Assembly (NCBI GenBank): GCA_028829895.1 | Contig: CM054179.1 | Coordinates: forward strand, 98,062,875 to 98,126,874 | Source of the DNA: Sinotaia quadrata | Taxonomy: Eukaryota > Mollusca > Gastropoda > Architaenioglossa > Viviparidae | Direction: 5' to 3' | Length of the DNA: 64,000 bases | Shown: positions 12,061-24,785 of the stretch, piece by piece | Position numbering within the stretch: position 1 is the stretch's first letter | Layout: the number at the start of each line of letters is the position of its first letter | Program-made: the position numbers and the translations under genes | The notes under the pieces: model-generated | Told to the model about the DNA's origin: nothing | Databases searched by the model: none | The model's input: only the letters and a program-made list of their open reading frames with translations

Positions 12061-13307
12061 GATGGTGATGGTGGTGGTTGTGGGTTACACGTGTTGCACT
12101 TAATCGGTCGTCTTGTGGTTACAGTGTATTACACGAAACGCTGGTCATTGTTCGTAAGCATATTGCACTAAGCTGTTCCTTTAGAATTCGCTTTGGTATA
12201 CAAAGCAATGACGTTTTTTTTGCAGATTTATGACGCACAAGTGTGCGCAATACATAGATCTTTAAGCAATGACTTATTATGTAGATTTATTTCACTGTTT
12301 TCTTTATACCCGCGTGATGTGTTTATAAAATGAATCATTGCGTTGATTGTCCCAGTACACCACGCCCACATTATGGATATAATATACTCTGAGATCGCTC
12401 ATTGTCAAAGTTATATGGATTGTTGTGCTAAGCAGTAAATCAATGACTTCATTTATTATCGTATTTTAAAGCGTAATAAGCAAGCATAAGAAACTAAAGA
12501 CAAAATAAATTAAAAACAGCCAAACATATCCTACTCTTCTTTTGTCACAAGCCATAATCTCAGTAGAAAATATTAGCTTGCTTCAGTTTGCCTAATGTCA
12601 TGTGTTCCTTTCTCCTCCTTTCCCCGAAAAAAAACCCCTTTCTCCTCCTTCCCCACCCCAACCCATTCTCTCTCCCCCTTATTTCCTTTGTCAATGACTT
12701 GTCCAAAAATAACGTTCTTTTATTGCACATGCACGAATCTCCTTTTCCCCGTAATCATAAACAAGTCCTTTATATATAAAATATTTTTTTTAAAATGAAA
12801 ATTCGATCCAGAACAATTTATTAGCTTTCGTTTTCTCTGTTTCTTGTTTGTCACACACTTTATTGTTAAATGTCTTCCAAATTGTCACGTGTCCGGTTAG
12901 GTTTAACGACGCTGTCCTATATTAGATTTTCCAAATATCAATATTGGTTATTGATTAATTTTGAACAATCGTATGGGCTTTATGGCGACAGCGATAGATT
13001 TACTCTTTACAAGTCACCATTCGTTAGCTACACGCTAACTTACAATTCAAGTCAATAAAATATTTACAAATGGATAAAATGATTTTCTTTCACAATTGTA
13101 TAATTTCTCAATGTAATATAATTAGCAAGCAGTTCACAGCGATGCTTATTAAACAATCATTTATCTCTCTGTTAGCACTTACTGGCTACAAATTGTTTTA
13201 ACAAGCATGAACTTAGCAAATACACGTGTTTATGTTATCTCGATCATATCTACAAAAATGCAAATCAATCACTAACGCCACTTAAGTTATGTACCTTGAA
13301 TTTAATT
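12061..13307. other. No gene recognised
   Basis: AT-rich with a CT-rich patch at about 12605-12685. No exon-like signal was found. Confidence 0.4.
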
Positions 13308-13760
13308 ATCTCTAAAACGCCACTCTCATTTCTGTGATGAATTATATCAATGATGAACTATGTTGTGAGGTGATGTAAATGTCAACACTCTTTTGATTAT
13401 ATTCATATGTTCTATGTTTGATTTGTTGACTTAATACATTTATTATTAAATTTATTAACCTTCTTGCACATATATTAAAACGTATGTTGGAGTAATAGGG
13501 GGTGGATGGGGGCTGGTTAAATATAAATAAAAGACCGTTATTTATTACTCCCATAGTAAGAAGTTTCCACATGCAGAACATTATGCGACAGTAAAACATC
13601 TATGTCGTAAGAGTAGAGTTTTTACGACACCCTTATAATCCGCCAAGTGAGAGACATGTTGGTTTTGTGGAAGAATTATTAATAACTATAAATTAAGATT
13701 CTCGATCACTTGTAATTAGTTATGTGTTGTTAATTAATATAAATAATAATTATAACGAGT
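13308..13760 (+). repeat. Dispersed repeat 'X', copy 1
   Basis: Shares long collinear blocks with 39368-39690 plus 40272-40595 (same strand) and with 36235-36465 and 51945-52265 (opposite strand). Shared blocks include GTGAGGTGATGTAAATG, TTGATTTGTTGACTTAATA, AGTAAGAAGTTTCCAC and CACTTGTAATTAGTTATG. No coding capacity is seen, so it is probably a non-autonomous mobile element. Confidence 0.75.
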
Positions 13761-14427
13761 GAAGTTTACCCAGAGAGGTATCACAATTAATTTTTAATAA
13801 TTATTATAAGGGTAATAATAGTATCTGTATCTATATTATATACAATGATGTAATAAATATATACCTGCTTATTTATTCACTTCCTTCTTAAACTGACCAC
13901 CCTACCGTGTTTTAAATGCATACCACGTGGAATTAAACCCTATCCGCAAAGCGATGTTTCAAAATCATGTCTGCACGATAAGCAATTCAGTACACGGACT
14001 TAATAAGATTTTAATTTTATATGGTTTTTGTGAATTTGTGTGTCTTGTTTCTATTTTGTTCCTTCTTCTCTGGCGCATGCGCATAACGTGAGAGCAAGGC
14101 GGCGTAATTTTAAGCCACAGTTAGCATGCCGTTAAGGAAGTGAGTAAAGAAAGAACCGGCCTACTTCCTCAATAATCCAGATCTCACAAAACATCCCTCT
14201 TGGGCGTGTTTCTGCCCTAAAAAAGTAAATTTAAATAACAAATTAAAACGTCTGCTTTTCTAACTTTCAAAATAAATCGTGCGTGACGGTACTGCGTGTC
14301 ACTTGGCACGCGCGAACGAGTGGTGATTTTTTTAAAAACTGTTTTTCTTAAAAGAGGAGTTTTTCTTTCTAGCGTCATTGGGCGAAATCGATGAATGAAA
14401 TCATTTTAATCGGGAGGTGATGGCAAG

Positions 14428-14512
14428 GATTGTATAATCTATTGGTTTACCTGCACAATCCATTGGTTTGCTTGCACAATCCATTGGTTTACCTGTACAA
14501 TCCACTGGTTTG
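14428..14512. repeat. 21-bp tandem repeat carrying inverted CCAAT motifs, 4 copies
   Basis: Unit CACAATCCATTGGTTTRCYT. Each unit contains ATTGG, the reverse of CCAAT. Confidence 0.85.
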
Positions 14513-15599
14513 CGCTAGCGTCCACATTTCATTAATGATGGAATCTTACCACACGACGTGAATCTTTAGATGATGTATTAAAAATAATAATAAAAGCAAT
14601 ATCACATCATATGCTTATATAGATAATATGACCAAAAAACTGACATAACAATGAAAACTCTACCACCCTAAAGAATGTGTGGTTCATGTACCAACAAAAG
14701 TAAATTAAAGTTAATATGAAAAAACACTAAAAAAAAAAATGAATTGTTTAGCTGATGTTTATAGAAATCTGAACCGCTTTACACGAATGACTAAATGAAA
14801 TATTAACAGAACCCATATTTACCACATATATTAGTACGTGGAGTATTAAAAAAAAAAAATGTTGTATCACACCTCATGGATATGTTATATGATCTACTAC
14901 AAAAATTATACCACAGCAAGCAGATGGGGGTCGTCGATGTATTAAAAGAAATGTCTCACACCACATGGATGTGTAACTGATGTATTAAAACGAATGTAGC
15001 ACACCTGTTGATGTAGATGACTTATTAGCAAGTTCTGACCACACCACATGGATGTATATCTGATGTATTACAAAACTAGTTTGGAGGTGTGGGCAGGGAC
15101 GCGGGCGGGCTAACTGAAAACTGGTTTTGCAGTGCTAATGCGACAGAGAAGAAACAATAATTGAATAATGGATTGTGGGAAATATTTCGCAGAAGTAGAG
15201 GGCTTCGTTTATTGCTGACCAATCATATTATAAAACATATTTTTATTTTGCTGGAGCGTTAGCCAGGTAATTGAAAAGCGGAAAGGGGTTGTGAAGAGCG
15301 TGAATATGTGGACACGACTGACTTGATATCGGGAGAGTAGCAGCACACTTATATCTTTGTGAGAGGCACACATCTACACAATCTCGAAACAACGGAGCAA
15401 AAAGAGCTTATTAGAAAACAATTACCCCCCCCCCTCCCGGCGAGCGATCTACCACCAGGATTTAAATCAAAATGACTTTAATGAGCAATTGTAGAAGTAA
15501 ACAGTTTATCTGGCCATTCTATGCTAATTGGGACACCATGAGAAGCATTAAACTTTAATGTTCATGTTAAAATGTTAACAGTTTGGTAACTAAAGCTCT
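14513..15599. other. Diffuse repeats, no gene
   Basis: ACACCWCATGGATGTRTA with CTGATGTATTAAAA recurs loosely through 14540-15075. The rest is AT-rich. Confidence 0.5.
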
Positions 15600-15960
15600 A
15601 TAAAGAAATATGGTATAGAAAAACATAAGTGCAATTTGGATAAAGCAAGCTTAATAGGGAAATTTAACTGAGCAAATGAGATACGCAATTTGATAAATAA
15701 AGCAAGCTTAATACAGAAAATTTGACTGAGAAAACCAGAAATGCAATTTCAACACAAAGCAAGTTTAATACAGAAATTTGACTGAGAAAACCAGAAATGC
15801 AATTTCAATAAAGCAAGCTTAATACAGAAATTTGACTGATAAATCTAAAAGGCAGTGTGGGATTGATCAAGTCTAATGCATAAATTAAACTGAGAAACCT
15901 GAAAGATACTTTGGATAAAGCATGCATTATTCAGAAATTTGACTGAGAAAACCGGAAAGG
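15600..15960. repeat. Degenerate about 60-bp tandem repeat
   Basis: GCAAGCTTAATACAGAAATT with TGACTGAGAAAACCAGAAAT recurs five or six times. Confidence 0.8.
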
Positions 15961-16671
15961 TAACTGGGGCAAAGGAATAAACAATTAGCACAAATTAATA
16001 TATAAACATAGAGGTCGTGCGGACAGATGGACACTTAATTTTAGGATAAGAAATGTAATTTTTAATTCTGCTTTGTAAAAGAAACAAAACGGATTTAATC
16101 TTAAATCAAAAAAGTTCTAAGCTAGTGGTGGATTCAGAAAAAAAAAAGACAAAAACGTGGAAACTTTGCTTTGAAAAAGTGATATTGGATAGGAGCAATT
16201 CAGTCACTTATTATAATTATTTGATGACGCTCTCAGTGTGGACGGGGTGGGGGTTGGAAAACAAATCTCTTTTAGTCAGGAAATGAGTAGACTGCATGAC
16301 CATTGACTGAGGGGTATTATTGGCGTGTATTGGATATGTTTATGCATTGGAGAGAAAGATGAAAGAATGGAAATTGCTGGCCTCACTAGCAACAATGTAA
16401 ATGGTGGCAGGTATTTTTAGAAAACTGAGTATTTCTGGTTGAAAATATAATATGTAAAAATTGACGCTATTTTGCTGACACACGAGCGACCCAGACAAGA
16501 TGTACATATCTGAAATCTATTTGGAAAGGAAGAGAAGTCTTTTTGAATGACTTTACCTCAAGAATCTATGATGAGGAAATCAAGGACACGTGACTGACTC
16601 AGCAAGAGTGCAATGTAAGAAGCTCTGGAAAACCAGTAGCAGTGTGGCACAAAGTGTACTGTATACTGTAG

Positions 16672-16915
16672 AGAGCTCTGAAAAGCCAGTAACAACTCTG
16701 AAAAGCCAGTAACAACTCTGAAAAGCCAGTAACAACTCTAAAATGCCAGTAACAACTCTGAAAAGCCAGTAACAACTCTGAAAAGCCAGTAACAACTCTA
16801 AAATGCCAGTAACAACTCTAAAATGCCAGTAACAACTCTGAAATGCCAGTAACAACTCTAAAATGCCAGTAACAACTCTGAAAAGCCAGTAACAACTCTG
16901 AAAAGTTAGTAGCAA
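16672..16915. repeat. 20-bp satellite, about 12 copies
   Basis: Unit AACTCTGAAAAGCCAGTAAC or its variant with AAATG in place of AAAAG. It creates an artefactual 114-codon frame on the minus strand. Confidence 0.95.
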
Positions 16916-17018
16916 ACGTGCCACAAATCGTTACAAACTCGCTACAAGAGTGTGATATACAGAGGTCTAAATGGCCACTAACAGAGTGACACACGAGTCT
17001 TGACAAATTCACAGAGTG

Positions 17019-17020
17019 TG

Positions 17021-17110
<90 letters not shown>
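17019..17110. repeat. (GATA)n microsatellite
   Basis: Pure tetranucleotide array of about 90 nt. Confidence 0.97.
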
Positions 17111-19074
17111 TCGGAGTTAAAAAGAAGTAACTGAACTTTTAAAGTGCACTCATGGAGGACATGATAGTTTTAATGCATTGCATAAATATACGTCGCATTA
17201 AAATAAATGGCTGACATTTCATCGCTCAATGGGAGGATGTTTTCCGTCTGAGGCAGTTTTGTTTGTTGACTTCAGAGCAATAACGATCATGTGTCAGTGC
17301 AAATGACTACATATTTAATCGCTTAATACTTGCACGATAAACAATACGTCGTTTGTGTGATGCTTATGGAAGACACTGGATGAGAGATCTGTAAGGGAAG
17401 GGGGGAGAGAACTGGTGATATATTCTGGTATATGTTATATATTTACATATATTTACTCGACCCAATAAAACTTTCACCGTCTACCAATGCGCATAGGAAC
17501 AGTCCAATTATCTGTAGGGGAACATCACTTATAACCCAAAATATCTTTTACTCAGCAAATCATCTCCCAAATGTGCTTTAGACCTGATTTAAGTATATGT
17601 GTATATATTTGTTATCTAATGTTTAAGTTTATTTTCTCAGTAACATATTAAGACTAAAATATTTCCTTTTTCTTGAACTTTTATAAAAGGATAAATAATA
17701 AAGCCAAACAGAAGATATTTTTTTTCAGTACTGCCTTTTTAAATGTTAGAATGGGCATTCACAGAAAAGTTCTTTTCATTTTAAAATAATACATACCTAC
17801 GTATTAGAATGCGAAAGAATAGAAAACAATCGTTAATGACGTAAACTTCTCACATGTGAAAAGGAATAATTTCGTAACGCTGTAATGTGTTTATTGTCAT
17901 TAATAACGGTAAATGATGAATGTGACGACACTATATAATTGATTATAGTATTTTAAATGTTCTTCTAAATAATATGTATGTTTAATAACTGTGCTGAATC
18001 TACCATTTTTGTTTCTGACATTTTCCTTTTCACCGATCCCCAGGTGAAATATTAAACAAATATATATTATAACATGTAACGTTTTGCTCGAATAAAATTG
18101 CTTTATTTATTTATTTGTGTGAGCGAATAACACCAATAAATAAGTAATCCGAAGACCAAACAAACAAACATAGTGCGGATCATTATATTTTTAATATCTA
18201 AACAAATAATGTTAATGATCTCTCTTAGCGATAAAAAAAAAAGGCACACTATTTATAAATCTGTGTCGAAAAACACACTTAACACAACACCCACCCACCC
18301 CCACAGACCCCGACAGCTTACCATTTAAAACAGGATACACTACATTGTACAGGCACAATGAAAAGCCAAACAACTAAACTTCCTATCTTGATAATCAAGA
18401 TATCAATAATCAATTATTTGTGCCATTCCTTAGGTTGGATGCAAGACTTTATTTTTGTGACGGATTAGGTGATCTGCCTCACAGCCTGCATTTTTCTGCG
18501 GGATGTATTTTGTCCTATTAACTGTTGAAGTGGTGGATTTGTACTGACTATGTTCATGGATTCATAAACACGTTCTGTAGTTTTTTATTGCGAAGGGAGA
18601 TTTTTCTTCTTTTTTTTTTCAAAAACGAAGTCAATTATCCTAATATTCACAGTAAAATTACCGTGTTGATCGGTCTGCATCGGTCACGCCATTTTCATGA
18701 AAACAATGTCAAATAAAATAATTACAGAGATCGACTTAAAGTACAACATTTGTGTACAAAGCCCGATATTGGCTAGATAAAACAGTCCAATCGACAGCTT
18801 AGTGCATTTAAAGAAGATGACAAAGAAATAAAAATAAAAAGTGACACTTTTATTACATTTAAAGCCTAGATGATAATGATAACAATTTACTTTCTGGTTT
18901 TACAGCCCAGTTTCACTGTCGCCATCGCCACCACGAACACCATCACCCTACCACTGTTCCACCCCCCACCCCCCAATCCCCATAAAGAAACATTAATCAA
19001 GAAATGCTATTGGCATTCCTTATTGTGAATAACACAAATTTGACTTTCACTCATTCACTTATATTCTTTGTCAC
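17111..19074. other. AT-rich DNA, no gene recognised
   Basis: No frame has recognisable homology or convincing splice context. Confidence 0.45.
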
Positions 19075-19473
<399 letters not shown>

Positions 19474-20854
19474 ATATTTCTTCAGTTTAAGAAAGACATT
19501 CTCGTGGCAATCCAATTCATATTAATAATCTTAGCACGAAAAGTACTAAAATAAAATAAACAGGCAAATAGAATACAATTAAAGATCGCAAGTATTATTA
19601 ATGTCAATAACATAATAAAACGCAACGACCAAAGACATCAAACATCAATTTCCCTTTTGTCAGTTAAAGTTACGTTCCCAGGGAATGAAAGGGGACGAGG
19701 TAAGGTATAATCAGTTGTACAATGTTCAAGGTCAGCGGATTTGTTATTTGTAAACAGTCTGAATTTGAATTTTATGGGTGTTTGTGTGTATGAGTGTGTA
19801 CGTGTGTAATATTTGAATATTTGTGCACGTACAGTATATTTCCACATGCGTACGTATCTGCGTGTGTGTGTGGTGCATATGTGATGCGTGTCTATGTATG
19901 TATGTGGGTGAGTCTTTATGTAGTCGTGTGAGTCCTATTTTCAGTAATATGTTATGTACACTTACAAATTGTTTTCGTATTGTTTCTTTCCAAAGTAAAT
20001 TTCCGCATTGGGTGTCTGAAATAAAGTACCCACAACCTGCCCAGATTAAGCAAATCAAGCCAAAATGATGAATGGGTGCAATTGGCAGATGACAAGTCAT
20101 ATTGACAGTCCTTGGTATCACTAACTTTGTTCATCTGCTTCCCTTTCTGCCATATCATTAGGGGACAGAACGGAGAGTACTTGTAATTTCAGATGTCAAA
20201 AATGTATTCATGCAATGACTGCATGCTAGCTTAATGAACTGTGTCAAATAAAGGGGACTTAATTCTTGCTTCAAAATCTAGCAGCAAAGTTCCGCGAAAC
20301 AGTAAATTGTTGGTAGAATAAAAGAAAAGTACTGTTCAATAAACAGACGCGCTATCAGGTCTATTTCACTTACAACATTTTTCTCCACAATGGCGCTTTT
20401 CGACCCCGTTCCCCCCAAAATTATGCTTATTTAAAAACTTAACCACTGGAACTATCAGTTAAACAATGATAACTTTGTAAATGTAAGCTACTTATGTTAC
20501 TTTAATTTTATCTTGGTTTCTTCACGCTAAGTTATTATACCTCGTTAAAATTCAAACATGATACAATAATTATTTTAATTAAATTAAAAATTACTTCTAA
20601 CAGTAGTCAATAATTTGCGTTGTCTGACGTTCAGCGTATAAATATACATGGTATGCATGGCGCAACTATTTAAAGTTTTCAAAAAATATCTCACTGATCC
20701 ATACCTTTGAAGAGAAATTGATTGCTGACATAATCAAATATCAGTTCTGACATGACACTAAGCAAAACAAAAACAAAAACAGATGGATCAGGAATTTTGC
20801 TCTTTGTTTGCCATTTCAAACTCCGAAGAAAAACACGTGTTCTCGCGTACGCAT
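19474..20854. other. No gene recognised
   Basis: Short imperfect GT-rich patch at about 19775-19915. No other structure was recognised. Confidence 0.4.
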
Positions 20855-20860
20855 GTGTGC

Positions 20861-20919
<59 letters not shown>

Positions 20920-21015
20920 CATGCGTGCACGTGTGCGTGCGTGCGTGCTTGTGTGTATGTGTGCGTGTGTGCGTGCGTGTGCGTGTGTGCGTGCGTTTGT
21001 GTGTGTGTGTACATA
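20855..21015. repeat. (GT)n/(GTGC)n microsatellite
   Basis: Alternating purine-pyrimidine array of about 160 nt with CGTG interruptions. Confidence 0.95.
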
Positions 21016-21925
21016 TATGATTCGCTTAGGACCACTTCAAAAGAAACTAAATGTTTGTCAGTTAAAGCCGAGATTTACTCATTAAATATTTCACATGGGC
21101 TGGTTACAACCCCCCCCCCTCCCCAAGTGTGTATCGCATTTTCAAGTGCGTCTAGTGCGATAGTACTAGATGGATGGATAGATGGATGGATTGATGGATG
21201 GAAGGACGCCCCTGCTATGCCTCTGAAATGAGAAATCATTTTGATAATTGCTTCTATGACCACGAGTATTAGGTACAAAGGCATATAACTCCAATAGCCA
21301 AGCGTAAAGCTGTCAGACTGCAGAATTGCGTCCCCTATTTATAATGACCCTGAAAAATACAATATAAATATAATAAATAAATAAAATATTGTTCAGGAAA
21401 GAACATGCTGATAATTATAGTTTTACTAAAATAAATTTGCTTGTTTGTTTCACTGCGTCTACACTTTCTTTTTGTTTTTTCTGTATTGTTGAACCAATAC
21501 AAATCATATATGATTCTATCCTTTTCTTTGTAATTAAGATACTTTTAAACCTGACATATTGATTATTTGTTTATAGCATACATTTCTTGGAGGCCCAACG
21601 TTGTCTAATACAGGACACTTACTTCAGAAAATATGTAAGTAAGTTACCTGGCTAGTAATCCAAAGAGAACACAATATTTTCCCTTTATCAGAACTAAAAT
21701 GCTAATGCAAAGATTAAACTGTTGAGTCGCTATATCACAATGATCTTTTTGTTTGTCTTTTTCCAAGCAGTCGTGGTATGTTAGAGTGATGTACCACATA
21801 ACATTATTTGATTTCCTTCCAGTCACGTGGGAACGTATCATTTAATATAAATTATTCTGGATTGCTGACGATAACAGACTTGATTTCTTTTCAAACACTA
21901 GCCAGTGAGTAGATTAGTTCTACAT

Positions 21926-22003
21926 CAGGGGACACCAACCTTTTATTCATGTGGTCTTTGCGGGCGACCGTAGTGCCCGCGGGCACCGTGTTGATGACCC
22001 CTG
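21926..22003. mobile_element. 78-bp hAT-type MITE with target site duplication
   Basis: Termini are CAGGGGACACCAACC at the left and, read inward from the right, CAGGGGTCATCAACACG. The flanks are TTCTACAT (21918-21925) and CTCTACAT (22004-22011), an 8-bp duplication with one mismatch, as expected for hAT insertions. The centre carries a GC-rich inverted repeat around GTGCCCGCGGGCAC. The outer bases match the terminus of the hAT transposase copy that ends at 47264 (CAGGGGTGCACAAACC). Confidence 0.82.
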
Positions 22004-22060
22004 CTCTACATATAGATTGGAAGTTTTAAAAGGAAAAATAACTAGTCCTCTATAATTATG

Positions 22061-22266
<206 letters not shown>

Positions 22267-22400
22267 ATAAGTTAATGGGTACGTGGGAAAGGACTTTCAT
22301 ATTTCGTAACATTTCTTCTGTCATCATGGGACTTATAATCCATGGAAATGAATGATTACAGAGTTATTGACACGTACTTGATGAACCCTGAACGTTTTGA

Positions 22401-22600
22401 ATGTGTGAGAGCCACATTTAACACTCATTTTGAGAAGGAAGTGTGACAGCCACAATTAATACTCATTTTGAGAAGGAAGTGTGATAGCCACAGTCAATAC
22501 TCATTGTGAGATGGAAGTGTGACAGCCACAGTTAATACTCATTTTGAGAAGGAAGTGTAACAGCCACAGTTAATACTCATTTTGAGAAGAGAGTGTGACG
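22401..22600. repeat. 38-bp minisatellite, about 5 copies
   Basis: Unit GTGTGACAGCCACAGTTAAT followed by ACTCATTTTGAGAAGGAA. Confidence 0.92.
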
Positions 22601-23100
22601 TACTGTGGGTACAGAGACATACCCGGAACAACTTGGAAAACTGAGTACCGGCTCAGACTGGAGAAAAGTTCTTACAGTGAAAAAATAAGTAGTCAGCAAT
22701 TATCACAGAAAATCATCATTTTCACATTTTAACTAGTTATTTTGCGGAGTCTTTATCGTTAAACTGATCAATGGGTAAGGCGTGGGGGGGGGGGAACTGA
22801 CACCATTTGTTGATTGTATCTTACAATATCTTTTGCTCAGATTAAATTTATGTGCTAACGAATATTTCTTTTCATTTTTCTGTGCGCAGCTCACGGCTTG
22901 AATGTTTATTGCTCATTTACAGGATAATAAAGTGATATTATAAAAAAATAAATTAAAAAAAATCTGCTGTATTTTAAATCATGACACGTGAATGTATGAT
23001 TAAATTTAAGCTGAAAATCACATTCTGCTTATTGAAACTCGTAGCAACACTGGTTTATTATAACAAATGGTATCACGGTTTTGTAGTACTGCTTGAAATT
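22601..23100. other. No gene recognised
   Basis: AT-rich sequence with homopolymer runs. Confidence 0.4.
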
Positions 23101-23410
23101 ATAAGTCTCATTAATTGTAGACCTATTATTAACTATTAGGGTCAAGATTTCTATAAGTCTTATTAATTGTAGACCTATTATTGACTATTAGAGTCAAGAT
23201 TTCTATAAGTCTCATTAATTGTAGACCTATTATTAACTATTAGAGTCAAGATTTCTATAAGTCTCATTAATTGTAGACCTATTATTAACTATTAGAGTCA
23301 AGATTTCTATAAGTCTCATTAATTGTAGACCTATTATTAACTATTAGAGTCAAGATTTCTATAAGTCTCATTAATTGTAGACATATTATTAACTATTCAG
23401 AGTCAAGATT
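23101..23410. repeat. 52-bp minisatellite, 6 copies
   Basis: Units start at 23101, 23153, 23205, 23257, 23309 and 23361. The core is ATAAGTCTCATTAATTGTAG followed by ACCTATTATTAACTATTAGA. Copies are nearly identical, which suggests recent amplification. Confidence 0.95.
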
Positions 23411-24016
23411 TGTTGTAGCAATTTAATAGAACAATTTAACAGAGAAACATTCCTATTACAAAAAAAGTGTAATCTGGCAACAGCTCCATATGTTTCTATT
23501 TAAATCTTCATTCATAATACGATGGAGGGGTTGGGTGGGATATAATACTTCACACGCTAACCACATGTTAAAACTCTTAACATTTTGCCCATTCGCACTC
23601 ATTAGGCGACCTCAGATATAAATAGAAAACACTCTTATTGTTATCGTTATCATAAGGCTACTGAAACTAATGTAAGAATTTTTTTTAAAATGCGTTATTA
23701 AATATCGTTTCTCATGCCATCCACTCCTAAAGTATTCAGTGTCTACTTTCACCAATGCCATTTAATGCCAGTCTTCGTTCGAGTGTGTTTACGTTTATTT
23801 CTTTTTAACGCAGAACTGAATACAAACTGCCTTGTTAGGAGAAGTCAGAATAACTATATAATAGTGCGTTAAAAGTTGATATATCATTAATGAAATGGTG
23901 TTGAGACTGATAATTAACAAATCTAAAATATTAGTTTCCTTTAACGATGCCCCAAAGTCCCTGAAACAGATAATTAAATATTAAAAATAATAGTTCGAAA
24001 ACATTATATATATATA

Positions 24017-24017
<1 letters not shown>

Positions 24018-24096
<79 letters not shown>
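24018..24096. repeat. (GA)n microsatellite
   Basis: Pure GA array of about 78 nt. Confidence 0.97.
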
Positions 24097-24098
<2 letters not shown>

Positions 24099-24164
24099 TA
24101 CAAGCTACCAATCGGGAAATCACTACCCATCTGCATAGAGTGTCCATTTATTCATTCATACCTA

Positions 24165-24345
24165 TGGCACTCCTACATGACATGTGGTAACAACGTAAAC
24201 GTCATACTTATGGCAAGTCTGCATGACATGCAGTAATAACGTAAACGTCATACTTATGGCAAGTCTGCATGACATGCAGTAATAACGTAAACGTCATACC
24301 TATGGCAAGTCTGCATGACATGCAGTAATAACGTTGGACGTCATA
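24165..24345. repeat. 46-bp minisatellite, about 4 copies
   Basis: Unit with ACGTCATACTTATGGCAAGT and CTGCATGACATGCAGTAATA. Each unit carries the palindrome CTGCATGACATGCAG. Confidence 0.88.
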
Positions 24346-24566
24346 AACGTGACGCTCTAATATAGAACATGCTCAGCTGCAGAAATGTCATATCGAGACA
24401 TCATACATGAAATGTGGCAACAGGAAAGGTCGTACACGTGACATGTTAAAATAATATTTGAGACATGCTAATATGAGACGTCATACATTTGAAATGCTAG
24501 CATGAGACATCGTAAATGTGTCTTGCCAACGCGGACATATGGTGTCAGGAGACATCAACACAGTCT

Positions 24567-24785
24567 ATACCAATAAGGGACATACAACAATGAAATATAC
24601 CACATGGGACATGCAACAATGAAATTTACCAACATGGGACATGCAATAATGAAATATACCAGCATGGGACCTACAATAATGAATATACCAATATAGGACA
24701 TACAATAATGAAATATACCAATATGGGACATACAATAATGAAAATTCCAATATGTGACATACAATAATGAAATACACCGCGTGCA
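24567..24785. repeat. 30-bp minisatellite, about 7 copies
   Basis: Unit ACCAATATGGGACATACAAT followed by AATGAAATAT. Related GACATGCTAA-type blocks extend to the left from about 24350. Confidence 0.9.

Noticed and set aside
16580..16924. 114-codon leucine/cysteine-rich minus-strand frame
   Set aside because: Fully explained by the 20-bp satellite.
20752..21231. 159-codon CV-rich frame, and other TH or CV frames at 6376, 39322, 48409 and 49605
   Set aside because: GT/CA microsatellite artefacts.
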